From an uncultured Litoreibacter sp. (GTDB taxonomy: Bacteria; Pseudomonadota; Alphaproteobacteria; Rhodobacterales; Rhodobacteraceae): a stretch of DNA of 64,000 nucleotides. How positions within the stretch are numbered: the first letter of the stretch is position 1; every line of letters starts with the position of its first letter. Below the pieces are notes generated by a model that was given only the letters and a program-made list of their open reading frames with translations, ran no database searches and had not been told where the DNA came from. A program made the position numbers and the translations under genes. Positions 55,319 through 64,000 of the stretch are shown piece after piece. The stretch covers positions 691,001-755,000 of the forward strand of contig CANLOU010000001.1 in NCBI GenBank assembly GCA_947492995.1, read 5' to 3'.

Positions 55319-57421
55319 ATGAACAGCACAGAGTTCGAACAGGAGCTGGCGCAAGAACGCCGGGGCCGCTTGGCCGCCGAACGCATGCTTGAACACAAAC
55401 AAGCGGAACTGCAGGCTGCAAACCGTCAGCTATCGGAACACGCGCTTGCATTGTCAGACCAGATTGTGGACCAGCGGCAAGTCGTGTCCGACCTTCGGGG
55501 GGAGAAAAGCAAAGTCAGCCAAGACTTGGAACGCGCCAATACGCGCGTCGTTGCGGTGGAACGTTTGCTATGGGCCTCGCTCGAAACCATCCCGGACGGT
55601 TTTGCACTGTTTGGGCCGGATTTCCGGCTCATTGCCGCAAACGACCCCTATTTGGCAGTGTTTGAAGAAACATCGGGCATTGGCCCCGGTGACAGCTACC
55701 AAGCCATCCTCGACGTTTGCCTTGATGACGGACTGGTTGATTTGCAAGGGCAGAACGAAGACACGTGGTACGACACCATGCTGGACAGATGGAACGACCC
55801 CAAAATACCGCCCGTTACCCTGCGGTTTTGGAATGGCATGCATATCAAAATGGTGGACCGGCGCACAGCTGACGGCGGTATTGTATCCTTGGCCCTTAAC
55901 ATCACGGACGACATTCTGCGCGAAGAAGAACTCCGCGAAGCCCGCGATAAGGCGCAAGCCGCCGATCGCGCAAAATCCGCGTTCCTCGCTAAAATGAGCC
56001 ACGAGCTAAGAACCCCCATGAACGGTGTTGTCGGGATGGCCGATTTGTTGATGGAACGCGGGCTCGACGCAGAAAGCCATCTTTATACGGAAACGATCCG
56101 AAATTCTGGTCAGGCCTTGCTCGACATCATCAATGAAATTCTGGATTTCTCCCGGATCGAAGCGGATCGAGTGAATTTAAGAGAAAATTCCGTTGATCTG
56201 CCGGGTTTGGTGCAGGACGTGTTGCTGCTTTTCCAACCAACTCTTCGTGACAAACCGATCGAGATGCATCTGGACTATGACCCGTCTCTTGCCACTCATT
56301 TTTTGGGTGATGCGGGCCGGCTACGGCAGATTTTGGTCAACCTCGTCGGAAATGCCATCAAGTTCACGGAAACCGGCCATGTTCTGCTTCGCGTCAGCTC
56401 TGCCCTCGATCCAAAATCAAATGTTGTGATTTCAGTCGAAGATACGGGCGTCGGGATTCCCGATGGTCTTCACGACCACATTTTTGGTGAGTTCAATCAG
56501 GTTGAAGACAACGAAGACCGTCAGGCAGAGGGGACAGGCCTGGGCTTGGCAATAACCCGCAAACTGGTCGAAGCAATGGGCGGCACTCTTTGGGTAGATA
56601 GCGTCGACGGGCGCGGATCATGTTTTGGCTTCGCTCTCAATCTTCCACAAGATGGGGATGCCAGCGCGCCCCCTCCGGTTTCAACACCAGATCTGTCACG
56701 CGCCCTCCTTTGGGTTGAGGATCCTTTGGATTGTAAGATCTTCGAAAGGCTGCTCGGGTCACTTGGGATAGAAGTCTGGGCGACCGGCGAGACCTCGGAA
56801 TTTGGGCTGGCCCTCGAACGCAGGTCGCCACATCTGGTCATCTGCGAGGCCGGGCGACGCGAAGCTGTGACGGCTCTCTTGGCCAAACATCCGACCGAAA
56901 TTCTGCTTCTCACCATTTCTGGCAAGCCGGGCACACAGGACAACATCGACCGCCCTTTCCTGCGCAACGTCGTGTTGTCAAAAATTCAGGCACTGACCTC
57001 GGCAGATAAATCCCCCGCCAACGAACGGGTGCGGGTGCTGGCTGCAGAGGACAACAAAACCAATCAGCTGGTGCTGTCCAAAATGCTGGATGGCCTCGAT
57101 ATTGACCTGACCCTCGTTGAGGACGGGGCTCAGGCCATCGCCAATTTCAAGCAGCAGACGCCGGATTTGATCCTGCTCGACATCTCGATGCCCAAAATGG
57201 ACGGGATGGAGGTCGCCCGCAAGATCCGGTCACTGGAAGGCGGCACGTCCCACGTCCCCATCATCGCAATGACCGCGCATGCCATGACCGGCGACGAGGA
57301 ACGCATTCGCGCCAGCGGCATCGACCACTATCTGACCAAACCGCTCAACAAGCTGCTTGTGCGCAGCCATGTGGAGGCGCTGACGCTCAGCGCCTCTACC
57401 GTCCAAGAAATTGCGCGCTAA
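55319..57421 (+). CDS. Hybrid sensor histidine kinase/response regulator
   Basis: A 700-residue protein without membrane segments. Residues about 1-80 are a charged coiled coil (FEQELAQERRGRLAAERMLE). A PAS domain follows (LETIPDGFALFGPDFRLIAA). The HisKA domain has the phosphorylated His228 in KMSHELRTPMNG, and the ATPase domain shows NLVGNAIKFTETG, DTGVGIPDG and GTGLGLAITRKLV. A degenerate receiver-like stretch comes next, then a C-terminal receiver with AAEDNKTNQLV and phospho-acceptor Asp621 in LILLDISMPKMDG. The input is cytoplasmic; no partner regulator is next to it. Its end overlaps the convergent asparaginase gene by 26 bases. Confidence 0.93.
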   Translation: MNSTEFEQELAQERRGRLAAERMLEHKQAELQAANRQLSEHALALSDQIVDQRQVVSDLRGEKSKVSQDLERANTRVVAVERLLWASLETIPDGFALFGPDFRLIAANDPYLAVFEETSGIGPGDSYQAILDVCLDDGLVDLQGQNEDTWYDTMLDRWNDPKIPPVTLRFWNGMHIKMVDRRTADGGIVSLALNITDDILREEELREARDKAQAADRAKSAFLAKMSHELRTPMNGVVGMADLLMERGLDAESHLYTETIRNSGQALLDIINEILDFSRIEADRVNLRENSVDLPGLVQDVLLLFQPTLRDKPIEMHLDYDPSLATHFLGDAGRLRQILVNLVGNAIKFTETGHVLLRVSSALDPKSNVVISVEDTGVGIPDGLHDHIFGEFNQVEDNEDRQAEGTGLGLAITRKLVEAMGGTLWVDSVDGRGSCFGFALNLPQDGDASAPPPVSTPDLSRALLWVEDPLDCKIFERLLGSLGIEVWATGETSEFGLALERRSPHLVICEAGRREAVTALLAKHPTEILLLTISGKPGTQDNIDRPFLRNVVLSKIQALTSADKSPANERVRVLAAEDNKTNQLVLSKMLDGLDIDLTLVEDGAQAIANFKQQTPDLILLDISMPKMDGMEVARKIRSLEGGTSHVPIIAMTAHAMTGDEERIRASGIDHYLTKPLNKLLVRSHVEALTLSASTVQEIAR

Positions 57422-58394
57422 GCCGCATCTCGCCGGTTTCGATGCCCCGCCAATTCGCAATGGGGCCCGTCAGCCGCTTCACCGCCGCCGGGTGATTTTC
57501 ATCCAACGCCCCGTATTTGACCAGCAGCCCCGCAATCGCGCATTCCGCCGCGCGGGTGCCGCCGTCCACGATCTTCACCGCCATGCCCAGCTTTTGGTCC
57601 GGCAGGATGGCCACAAACACCGCCTCGGCGCCCGTCTTGATGGCCACCTTGCCGCCCATGGCCCGCATCAGCTCGGTGCAGGCCCGCCCTTCGCCCGCCA
57701 CCAGATCGGGGTGCGCGCGCATTGCAGCCACCAACCGCGCCGCCGCGGCGCCGCGCACACTGCCGTCGTCGCCAACCGCCATCCGCGCCATGGCCCGTGC
57801 CAGACCGTGCATGGTGGTCGCGTGGTTCGGGGCCGAACAGCCGTCAATGCCGTAGCCTAGCGATGCCACGCCTGTCATGTCTTCGTAGGCCTCCAGCACT
57901 GCGCGCTGCACCGGATGGTCAATATCCACATATTCCGGCCCCGCCCCCAAATGTTTGGCCAAGGTCAAAAACCCGGTATGCTTGCCCGAGCAGTTGTTGT
58001 GGCACTGGCATGGCACCTGGCCCGCGCGGATCAATCCGTCCCGTGCAGGCAAATCGGCAGGCTCCTGCGGGCCGCATCGAAATGCGCTGTCGTCCAGCCC
58101 CAAACCACCAAGCCAAACATTCACCCGGTCGGTATGGATCGCCGCCCCGTTATGCGACGCGCAGGCCAGCGCCAGCTGCTCCGGCCCCAGCCCAAAGGCG
58201 TCCGCCGCGCCGCTTTCAATCAAAGGCAGGCCCTGCAACATCTTCGCCGATGAGCGGGGCAACATCACAAGTTCGGGATCGCCCCAGGCCTCGACGATGC
58301 CACCGGAGGCGTCGCACACCACGGCATGCCCCATATGTTGCGATTCAAGCACCGGGCCACGCCAGATTTCGACCATGTCCACGCCATGTGTCAT
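57396..58394 (-). CDS. Asparaginase II (Rhizobium etli type)
   Basis: A 332-residue protein of the thermolabile L-asparaginase (AnsA) family, related to the serine beta-lactamase-like hydrolases and unlike the classical enteric enzymes. Characteristic stretches are VEIWRGPVLESQHMGHAVV, RSSAKMLQGLPLIESG, CASHNGAAIHTDRVNVWL, CQCHNNCSGKHTGFL and GIDGCSAPNHATTMHGLA. It probably releases ammonia from asparagine in the cytoplasm. The start ATG 58394 is preferred; ATG 58406 is four codons upstream. Confidence 0.9.
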   Translation of the reverse strand: MTHGVDMVEIWRGPVLESQHMGHAVVCDASGGIVEAWGDPELVMLPRSSAKMLQGLPLIESGAADAFGLGPEQLALACASHNGAAIHTDRVNVWLGGLGLDDSAFRCGPQEPADLPARDGLIRAGQVPCQCHNNCSGKHTGFLTLAKHLGAGPEYVDIDHPVQRAVLEAYEDMTGVASLGYGIDGCSAPNHATTMHGLARAMARMAVGDDGSVRGAAAARLVAAMRAHPDLVAGEGRACTELMRAMGGKVAIKTGAEAVFVAILPDQKLGMAVKIVDGGTRAAECAIAGLLVKYGALDENHPAAVKRLTGPIANWRGIETGEMRLSAQFLGR

Positions 58395-58561
58395 AAGTGA
58401 CTCCAATGGTAGCGAAAATCCGCCAATGGGCCTTCCCCAAAGGCTGGATTTCGGGTTAAGAATTGTACATCGTTGAGAGTAGTCGCTCCGCCGGGATCAT
58501 ACGAGGTCAAAAAGACCCAACCCGACGAGCCAGAGGCAGACACAGCTGGAGCTGTATAAGA

Positions 58562-59092
58562 ATGAAAACATTGTTGAAAAGCGCGGTTATCTCCGCGTCC
58601 GTGATGCTGACAGCGGGTGCTGCTGTGGCGCAGGAAGAATCCACTAATCGCGTCAACGCGGTGACCGACTGGTCGGTATTTGTGGAAAGCAACCCAACCC
58701 AGTGTTGGGTCGTCAGCAGCCCCAAGGAAACGGTGAACACCAAGGATGGTCGCGTGGTCGCGGTGAACCGTGGCGACATCTTGATGTTTGTCAGCTATTG
58801 GCCCGGTGCCGGCAAGCTGGGCGAAGTCTCCTTCACCGGAGGGTACCCCTTTGCGGAGGGCTCTACCGTGACGCTTGATATCAGCGGTAACAAATATGAG
58901 CTGTTCACAACCGGCGAAACGGCTTGGGCCGCGTCTGCGGATGATGACAACAAAATCATCGCGGCGATGAAACGCGGCGCGGATGCGTCCATGTCAGCGC
59001 GATCTTCACGAGGTACCCTGACACGCGACAAGTTCTCGTTGCTGGGCTTTACAGCTGCTGTGGATGACGCAGAAAAGCGCTGCGCAAGCTAA
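58562..59092 (+). CDS. IalB-type secreted protein
   Basis: A 176-residue protein of the invasion-associated locus B family. The signal peptide is MKTLLKSAVISASVMLTAGA, cleaved near AVAQEE. The core has VTDWSVFVESNPTQCWVVS, FVSYWPGAGKLGEVSF and KFSLLGFTAAVDDAEKRC, with the two cysteines usual in the family. In marine bacteria these are periplasmic proteins of unknown role, and the name should not be taken as evidence for virulence. The gene is on its own, with no operon partner within 90 bases. Confidence 0.88.
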   Translation: MKTLLKSAVISASVMLTAGAAVAQEESTNRVNAVTDWSVFVESNPTQCWVVSSPKETVNTKDGRVVAVNRGDILMFVSYWPGAGKLGEVSFTGGYPFAEGSTVTLDISGNKYELFTTGETAWAASADDDNKIIAAMKRGADASMSARSSRGTLTRDKFSLLGFTAAVDDAEKRCAS

Positions 59093-59183
59093 AGATTTAC
59101 TAAATGTTTAAGGGCAGCTGCCAGGCCCTTTGACATCTCATCAATACATTCTGGGCTAAACCGGAAGAAATCAGGCAGGATCC

Positions 59184-59795
59184 ATGACAAACAACACGCG
59201 CGTTGCGCAACCAAAATATGTTGCAGGGGCCCAACCGGTGTTTCGGTTGTCCGAAGCAGGGCTAACCGTCGGCACGACGGTTATCACCCCTGATGGTCAG
59301 AAAAATGTGGAATGCCTGAAGGGCGGAGACCGCGTTCTGACGAAGGATTACGGCTATCAGGCCATCAAATGCGTCGCGTTTCGCGACATCAACCTGACCC
59401 TTTCAAATTCCCAAGCGCCGATCCGGTTGCGTGCTGATTGTATAGGCCATGAACGACCCGTCGAAGACCTATATCTTGCGCCCAATCAACGGTTGGCGAT
59501 GCGCCACCCGATGTTTGATTTGATGTTTGGCTCACGCGAAGTCGTGGCGCGCGCCGGGGACCTGACGCATCTGGCCGGTGTGGACCAGGTTCAGGGCCTG
59601 AAAGGCATCACCTATGTGATGCTTGGCTTCTCCCGCCCACAGATGGTCTTCACGGGCAGCCTTGTGCTTGATCTTGGCGCGTCGAATGCCCCCTCCTCCC
59701 GCCCGATCCTCTCAGCGGAAGACGCGCGTTTGGCCTGCTCCATGATGGCACCTCAAGTCGCTGACAATTTCCAAGTCGGCCTGCCACTTCACTGA
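59184..59795 (+). CDS. Hint-domain protein (catalytic cysteine absent)
   Basis: A 203-residue protein with a Hint fold of the type common in roseobacters: GLTVGTTVITPDGQKNVECL, GDRVLTKDYGYQAIKCVA, then YLAPNQRLAMRHPMFDLMFG and the end GSLVLDLGASN. Active Hint domains start with Cys (or Ser) in CFTxGTxI; here the aligned residue is Gly26. The block that usually reads SPxHRxL is APNQRLAM, so its histidine is also lost. Protein cleavage is thus unlikely, and it may have a binding role. It has no signal peptide and no large N-terminal partner domain. Confidence 0.8.
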   Translation: MTNNTRVAQPKYVAGAQPVFRLSEAGLTVGTTVITPDGQKNVECLKGGDRVLTKDYGYQAIKCVAFRDINLTLSNSQAPIRLRADCIGHERPVEDLYLAPNQRLAMRHPMFDLMFGSREVVARAGDLTHLAGVDQVQGLKGITYVMLGFSRPQMVFTGSLVLDLGASNAPSSRPILSAEDARLACSMMAPQVADNFQVGLPLH

Positions 59796-59879
59796 TGCGG
59801 CGATGTGGTAAGGTGACGGGGCTGTAACTCTGCCCGATTCCCACCTATATGCCAGCCATCAAAGGACTGGACCTGACCC

Positions 59880-61064
59880 ATGACCGCATCCGCCCCAATC
59901 ACCCAAGACGTGATGACCTTTCCGCGCAAGCTGCCAGATGGGCCAACAAATCTTGTCGGCCTGACCCGCGATCAACTGCGCGAGGCCCTGCTGGGCGCGG
60001 GCACCCCTGAAAAGCAGATCAAAATGCGGGCCGGTCAAATCTGGCAATGGTTGTACCAAAAGGGTGTGCGCGACTTTGACGCCATGACCAACCTGTCCAA
60101 AGATTACCGAGCCCTGCTGGCAGAGAATTTCGTCATCGCCTTGCCCGAGGTCGTGACCCGCGACGTCAGCGAAGACGGCACGCGCAAGTACCTGGTCCGC
60201 ATCGCAGGTGGCCACGAGGTCGAGGTCGTCTATATCCCCGAAACCGACCGCGGCACGCTGTGCATTTCCAGCCAGGTCGGTTGCACGCTGACCTGTTCCT
60301 TTTGCCATACCGGCACGCAAAAGCTGGTCCGCAACCTCACTGCTGGTGAAATCATTGGTCAGGTCATGCTGGCCCGCGACGATTTGGGTGAATGGCCTGA
60401 ACCCGGCCGCCAGCCCAACGAAGAAGGGCGGCTGTTGTCCAATGTCGTTCTGATGGGCATGGGGGAGCCGCTGTATAATTTCGAAAACGTGCGTGACGCG
60501 ATGAAGATCGCGATGGACCCGGAAGGCATCAGCCTCAGCCGTCGCCGCATCACTCTTTCGACCTCAGGCGTGGTGCCAGAGATCGCCCGCACGGCTGAAG
60601 AAATCGGCTGTTTGCTGGCCGTCTCCTTCCACGCCACCACTGACGAGGTGCGCGACAAGCTGGTTCCCATCAATAAGAAGTGGAACATTGCCGAGCTTCT
60701 GGACGTTTTGCGGACCTATCCCAAAGTCTCCAACAGTGAGCGGATCACCTTTGAATATGTGATGCTCAAGGGCGTCAATGACAGCGACGAAGACGCGCAT
60801 CGCCTCATGAAGCTCATCAAAGGCATACCGGCCAAGATCAACCTCATCCCCTTCAACGAATGGCCCGGCGCGCCATATCAACGGTCTGACTGGAAGCGCA
60901 TCAAAGCCTTTGCCGACATCGTGCATCGGGCGGGCTATGCGTCGCCCATCCGCAAGCCTCGCGGCGAGGACATCATGGCCGCATGTGGTCAGCTAAAGTC
61001 CGCGACGGAACGGGCCCGCAAGTCGCGCAAGCAGATCGAAGCTGATGCCGGTTTGGGCGAATAA
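59880..61064 (+). CDS. rlmN: Dual-specificity 23S rRNA/tRNA methyltransferase RlmN
   Basis: A 394-residue radical SAM enzyme that methylates A2503 of 23S rRNA and A37 of some tRNAs. The cluster motif is [14 protein letters not shown], further hallmarks are [14 protein letters not shown] and [20 protein letters not shown], and the C-terminal mechanistic cysteine is in [10 protein letters not shown]. An N-terminal helical domain ([15 protein letters not shown] [14 protein letters not shown]) is present. The start is ATG 59880. Confidence 0.95.
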   Translation: MTASAPITQDVMTFPRKLPDGPTNLVGLTRDQLREALLGAGTPEKQIKMRAGQIWQWLYQKGVRDFDAMTNLSKDYRALLAENFVIALPEVVTRDVSEDGTRKYLVRIAGGHEVEVVYIPETDRGTLCISSQVGCTLTCSFCHTGTQKLVRNLTAGEIIGQVMLARDDLGEWPEPGRQPNEEGRLLSNVVLMGMGEPLYNFENVRDAMKIAMDPEGISLSRRRITLSTSGVVPEIARTAEEIGCLLAVSFHATTDEVRDKLVPINKKWNIAELLDVLRTYPKVSNSERITFEYVMLKGVNDSDEDAHRLMKLIKGIPAKINLIPFNEWPGAPYQRSDWKRIKAFADIVHRAGYASPIRKPRGEDIMAACGQLKSATERARKSRKQIEADAGLGE

Positions 61065-61160
61065 CCGTCCTAATATTTCCTTAACAAAAAATGGAAAGCG
61101 TTTTGTTATCAATAAGATAGCATGGTGCGACGCATGCGTCGGAATTTCGTTTGGCCAACA

Positions 61161-61186
61161 AAAAAGGCGGTGAAAAATTCACCGCC
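61161..61186 (-). terminator. Rho-independent terminator
   Basis: Arms GGCGGTGAA (61166-61174) and TTCACCGCC (61178-61186) pair perfectly around three bases. On the minus strand the stem is followed by TTTTTTG, 25 bases past the stop of the 59-residue exported protein gene. Confidence 0.85.
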
Positions 61187-61211
61187 TCTTCCGTATTATT
61201 ACGCGTCCAAC

Positions 61212-61391
61212 TTAGCTGGAAGCAACAGCCGCTGCGATCACCAAGAAGAGCAGTGGGACCAAGATGCCGCCAGCAGAAGAGGAAGTCTCTTCAACGATGA
61301 TTGGCTCTTCGATGATTGGATCCGACAGACCGCCAGCGAAAGCGGAGGTTGCTGCCAGCGAGAATGCAGTTGCGAGTGCGATTTTTTTCAT
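61212..61391 (-). CDS. Small exported protein, unknown
   Basis: A 59-residue protein that starts at ATG 61391, with AAAGGAAAT upstream, and ends at TAA. It has a signal peptide MKKIALATAFSLAATSAFA, a short acidic stretch with DPIIEEPIIVEET, a small SSSAGG linker and a terminal hydrophobic segment ILVPLLFLVIAAAVA. Small proteins of this shape occur in Rhodobacterales, as far as I recall, without known function. The strong ribosome-binding site and strong terminator indicate a real, well-expressed gene. The 150 bases upstream to the L,D-transpeptidase gene hold only its promoter. Confidence 0.75.
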   Translation of the reverse strand: MKKIALATAFSLAATSAFAGGLSDPIIEEPIIVEETSSSAGGILVPLLFLVIAAAVASS

Positions 61392-61541
61392 TTTTTATTT
61401 CCTTTAAGATACGTCTGCTGAGCCTAGACTACCCGGCTCATTCACAGACACCCAAGAATGTATCCATCTGATTTTATAATCCTCCACCATTTCCATGACA
61501 ATGGCGGCCGAATTCTGTGCAACCTCTGACGAAAGATGTCG

Positions 61542-62114
61542 TCAAATAAGCAACACTTGCGTGCCAATCTTGGCCTTCGAGAACACTTCAGCGATATGCT
61601 CGTTGTACAGTCCGATGCATCCATTCGACGATTTCCGCCCAATTTTGCGCGTGTCGTGCGTGCCGTGGATCCGATAGTAGGTCCAGGTCAGATACAGCGC
61701 ATGGGTCCCGAGCGGATTGTCAGGCCCAGCAGGCACAAAGTCTGGCCATTCAGGGTTACGCTTTTTCATCGCCGGCGTCGGGCTCCACGTTGGGCCATTC
61801 ACCTTGCGGATAATTGATGTTCGGCCCCGGCGCGTCAAATCTTCGGACAGCGGCACACTGGACGGATACAGCTTATACTGACCGTCCTCGGTCCACATAT
61901 GAAGGGCGCGGCTGGCAATATCGACGAGGATCGCACCATTCTTGAGCGTGTTGAAATGCGGCTGCCATTCCATCGAGCGGAAGCTGGAGATATTGCGGCG
62001 CGCGGTCTCAACCGGCTCTTCCGTCTGCGCCAAAGCAGGTGCGGCAAGCCCCGTTGCAGCGGCACCGATCAGAAAGCCACGGCGGTCGAACAGGTTTTTC
62101 GGATTCTTGTTCAT
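61542..62114 (-). CDS. L,D-transpeptidase (YkuD), Tat-exported
   Basis: A 190-residue enzyme with a twin-arginine-type signal (FDRRGFLIGAAATGLAAPAL) cut near AQTEE. The YkuD domain carries THALYLTWTYYRIHGTHDTR and the active-site SSNGCIGLYN with nucleophile cysteine. Such enzymes form 3-3 crosslinks or attach proteins to peptidoglycan in the periplasm. ATG 62114 is preferred over 62129. It is one of two such genes within 1.8 kb, divergent from the CAP-domain lipoprotein gene. Confidence 0.92.
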   Translation of the reverse strand: MNKNPKNLFDRRGFLIGAAATGLAAPALAQTEEPVETARRNISSFRSMEWQPHFNTLKNGAILVDIASRALHMWTEDGQYKLYPSSVPLSEDLTRRGRTSIIRKVNGPTWSPTPAMKKRNPEWPDFVPAGPDNPLGTHALYLTWTYYRIHGTHDTRKIGRKSSNGCIGLYNEHIAEVFSKAKIGTQVLLI

Positions 62115-62270
62115 GATCTTAAGCCCCACAATTTGTCTACCAGCCTTTTATGGCGTTTTAGTCGCAGTCGCAAACCAAACAATCTCGTGATCGGCTAATT
62201 TTTACTGGCCCGTTTGCGCCCCCCTGCGGAACGGGCTAAGGAGAATCGGAAACTTAAGGGTGGCTCACAC

Positions 62271-62780
62271 ATGGCACGGATCGTTCTTCTTCTCATAGCA
62301 GCAGCGTTTGCTTTGGCAGCTTGCGAACCAGCAGGCCCCTCCATTGGGCCAGACGGTCGCCCGCTCCCACAAATCTACCGGATTGGTGCAAACGATACTG
62401 CGAAAATTCAGTTCCGCGTACTGGACTCGATCAACGCCCTGCGAGCCGCATCAAGCCAGCCCCCGCTTGAGCTAAACAGCCAGCTGAACGCTGCGGCTGC
62501 AACACATGCACGCGACATGTCGGTACAGAACCGTCCTTGGCACTTTGGATCTGACGGGTCTTCACCCCTGGATCGGGTTGCCCGCGCCGGATATCCGGGT
62601 CAGCTGGTCGGAGAAAATATCTCCGAGACATATGAAAACGAGACGGCAACATTGGCCGCATGGATGGATTTGCCGGACACCCGAGACGTCATATTGTCGC
62701 CTCGCGCCAGGAACCTTGGCTTTTCATGGTTTCAGGAAAAGAATGGCAAGATCTGGTGGACGCTCGTTACTGGCAGCTAG
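62271..62780 (+). CDS. CAP-domain lipoprotein
   Basis: A 169-residue probable lipoprotein: signal MARIVLLLIAAAFALAACEP with the lipobox LAAC. The CAP/SCP domain has LDSINALRAASSQPPLEL, AATHARDMSVQNRPWHFGSD and GENISETYENETATLAAWMD. The CAP family pocket histidines are in the THARDM and PWHFG segments. Bacterial CAP proteins are cell-surface proteins of diverse or unknown function. It ends eight bases from the convergent second L,D-transpeptidase gene. Confidence 0.88.
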   Translation: MARIVLLLIAAAFALAACEPAGPSIGPDGRPLPQIYRIGANDTAKIQFRVLDSINALRAASSQPPLELNSQLNAAAATHARDMSVQNRPWHFGSDGSSPLDRVARAGYPGQLVGENISETYENETATLAAWMDLPDTRDVILSPRARNLGFSWFQEKNGKIWWTLVTGS

Positions 62781-62787
62781 TCGCGCG

Positions 62788-63288
62788 CTACGGGTAAATG
62801 TCCACGACAGTCCCGTTCTTCACCATCGCATAGATTTGGCGCATCTCGCGGTTGCTGACTGCGATGCATCCCGCTGTCCAATCAGGACCACGTTTCCCAG
62901 CAATGTTGGGTTGGCCATGAAAGAAAATGTCGCCACCTGGTGGTTTTCCAAGGGCGCGCGCCTCCGCCCGATCCTGTGCATTGGGGTAGTTGATCCCGAG
63001 TGACAGGTAAAAGGAGCTGTTGGGGTTGCGACGATCAATGAAGTATCGGCCCTCGGGCGTGCGTCCGTCCCCTTCGAATTGTTTGTCGCCAACGGCGCCA
63101 AACCCCAGATCTATCTTGTAAGTCTTCAAAATTCTTTTGCCATGATACAAATGCATGACGCGCTTGTCTTTGAAGACCTCAACCCGCGTCACCTGCGGGC
63201 CATTGTAATTTATGAATTTGTTTTGCGCGCACGCGGACAAGAACAAAAGCGCAGCCAGCACAGCCCCACGTAAAATAACCGATTTCAT
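62788..63288 (-). CDS. L,D-transpeptidase (YkuD) lipoprotein
   Basis: A 166-residue protein. ATG 63288 gives a lipoprotein signal, MKSVILRGAVLAALLFLSAC; the open frame upstream does not look coding. The YkuD domain has RVMHLYHGKRILKTYKIDLG, EGRYFIDRRNPNSSFYLSLG, FFHGQPN and the active-site motif TAGCIAVSNREM. It probably acts on peptidoglycan at the inner face of the outer membrane. Murein-specific roles (crosslink, LD-carboxypeptidase or amidase-like) cannot be distinguished. Confidence 0.92.
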   Translation of the reverse strand: MKSVILRGAVLAALLFLSACAQNKFINYNGPQVTRVEVFKDKRVMHLYHGKRILKTYKIDLGFGAVGDKQFEGDGRTPEGRYFIDRRNPNSSFYLSLGINYPNAQDRAEARALGKPPGGDIFFHGQPNIAGKRGPDWTAGCIAVSNREMRQIYAMVKNGTVVDIYP

Positions 63289-63370
63289 AAACACAACCGT
63301 CCCGTTTTTTTTGTTTTGCATAACGCAAAAGAGGCCGCACGGGAATCTTAGAATTTTTGGCGCGTTAGAC

Positions 63371-64000
63371 CTAACGGTTTTGTGAACCAACTTCTTCGTC
63401 AAGCAAAGCCTGTAGACCAGTTCTGTAGTCGGGGTAGAGCAGTTTGACGCCAAGCTCTTCTTTGATGAGGTTGTTTCGTACTTTTTTGGACTCGGCATAA
63501 AAACTACGGGCCATCGCCGTCATCTCAGCGGTTTCAAAGTCCACCGCAGGGGGAACGGGCAGCTGAAGCAGTTTGGCGGCATAGGCGATCACGTCTTCAG
63601 GCGGCGCAGGATCGTCGTCGCACATGTTGTAAACCGCTCCGGGTCGAGGAGCCTTGATAGAGGCAAACAGTATCTGTGCGATGTCTTCGACGTGAATACG
63701 ACTGAATACCTGCCCTTTTTTGATAATCCTGCGTGCCGTGCCGTTGCGCACCTTTGCGAAAGGTCCCCGACCCGGGCCATAAATGCCCGCCAGCCGAAAG
63801 ATGTGTAGCGGCAGCCCCGCGTCAGCTGCGAGGTCTTGCCAAGCCGCTTCCGCGTCGACCCTAAGTTGTCCACGCTTCGTGCTTGGGGAAAGAGGCGTTT
63901 GCTCGTCCACCCATCCACCGTCATGATCCCCGTAAACGCCGGTCGTAGAAAGATATCCTAGCCACTTGAGGTGAGGCGCAATCGCTGCGATCTGATCCCG
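63371..64000 (-). CDS. SDR-family NAD(P)-dependent epimerase/oxidoreductase (partial)
   Basis: The C-terminal 209 residues of an extended short-chain dehydrogenase; the N-terminal Rossmann part lies beyond the right edge. In view are the active-site region YLSTTGVYGDHDGGWVDEQT (Tyr in GVYG), RLAGIYGPGRGPF, FSRIHVEDIAQILFASI and VYNMCDDDP. These are typical of the NAD-dependent epimerase/dehydratase group related to YeeZ. No partner gene is visible. Confidence 0.85.
   Translation of the reverse strand, partial: RDQIAAIAPHLKWLGYLSTTGVYGDHDGGWVDEQTPLSPSTKRGQLRVDAEAAWQDLAADAGLPLHIFRLAGIYGPGRGPFAKVRNGTARRIIKKGQVFSRIHVEDIAQILFASIKAPRPGAVYNMCDDDPAPPEDVIAYAAKLLQLPVPPAVDFETAEMTAMARSFYAESKKVRNNLIKEELGVKLLYPDYRTGLQALLDEEVGSQNR

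Overview
The window looks like chromosome of a marine Rhodobacterales bacterium (Roseobacter group, Alphaproteobacteria). The reasons are a three-gene cytochrome bc1 operon whose 187-residue Rieske protein is of the Rhodobacter type, serB and serC-serA arranged divergently around a leader of the kind described for alphaproteobacterial serC, a rhizobial-type rhamnose locus (rhaRSTPQUK facing rhaDI), and many four-base ATGA gene overlaps. All calls come from reading the sequence; no database search was made.

Left part, 1-20.6 kb, is accessory catabolism. It opens with an operon (FAH-family hydrolase, flavin monooxygenase, start of a periplasmic binding protein) facing a GntR regulator. An alpha/beta hydrolase follows, then a TetR-isochorismatase pair divergent from a flavoprotein homologous to 4-hydroxybutyryl-CoA dehydratase. 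Downstream of that flavoprotein is a scar: a broken acyl-CoA synthetase gene, an IS30 transposase tail and an IS3 OrfA start. Then comes a complete L-rhamnose uptake and breakdown locus with a repeat-rich operator region in the middle. An IS3 OrfB relic, about 700 bases of non-coding AT-rich DNA and a tRNA-Lys gene close the region. The tRNA 3' end points into this segment, so it may be an old island.

Middle part, 20.7-44.6 kb, is mostly core. It holds dapF-mtaB and small enzymes (two GST-like proteins, a PaiB-like FMN protein, an acetyltransferase, trmL), petABC, aroC, an EamA transporter, HU, adenine deaminase and AMP nucleosidase. An operon with a class II aldolase-like protein, an acyl-CoA dehydrogenase, an NDP-forming CoA ligase and a CaiD-like hydratase suggests catabolism of a carnitine-like or other branched or hydroxy acid through its CoA ester. 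Serine synthesis (serB, serC, serA) follows.

Right part, 44.6-64 kb, is rich in envelope genes: an unidentified polytopic protein with a small membrane partner, a thiolase, penicillin-binding protein 1C with a very large alpha-2-macroglobulin-like protein, a soluble hybrid histidine kinase, an asparaginase II, an IalB-type secreted protein, a degenerate Hint-domain protein, rlmN, a 59-residue exported peptide, two L,D-transpeptidases around a CAP-domain lipoprotein, and an SDR/epimerase cut by the window edge.

No clear new multi-gene system is evident. The most unusual structures are four perfect 20-22 bp palindromes spaced about 24 bp apart after petC (28591-28683), a 200-bp element with 32-bp inverted ends (37113-37312), a dehydratase homologue that has lost half of its presumed iron-sulfur ligands, and a DapF in which the second catalytic cysteine is serine.
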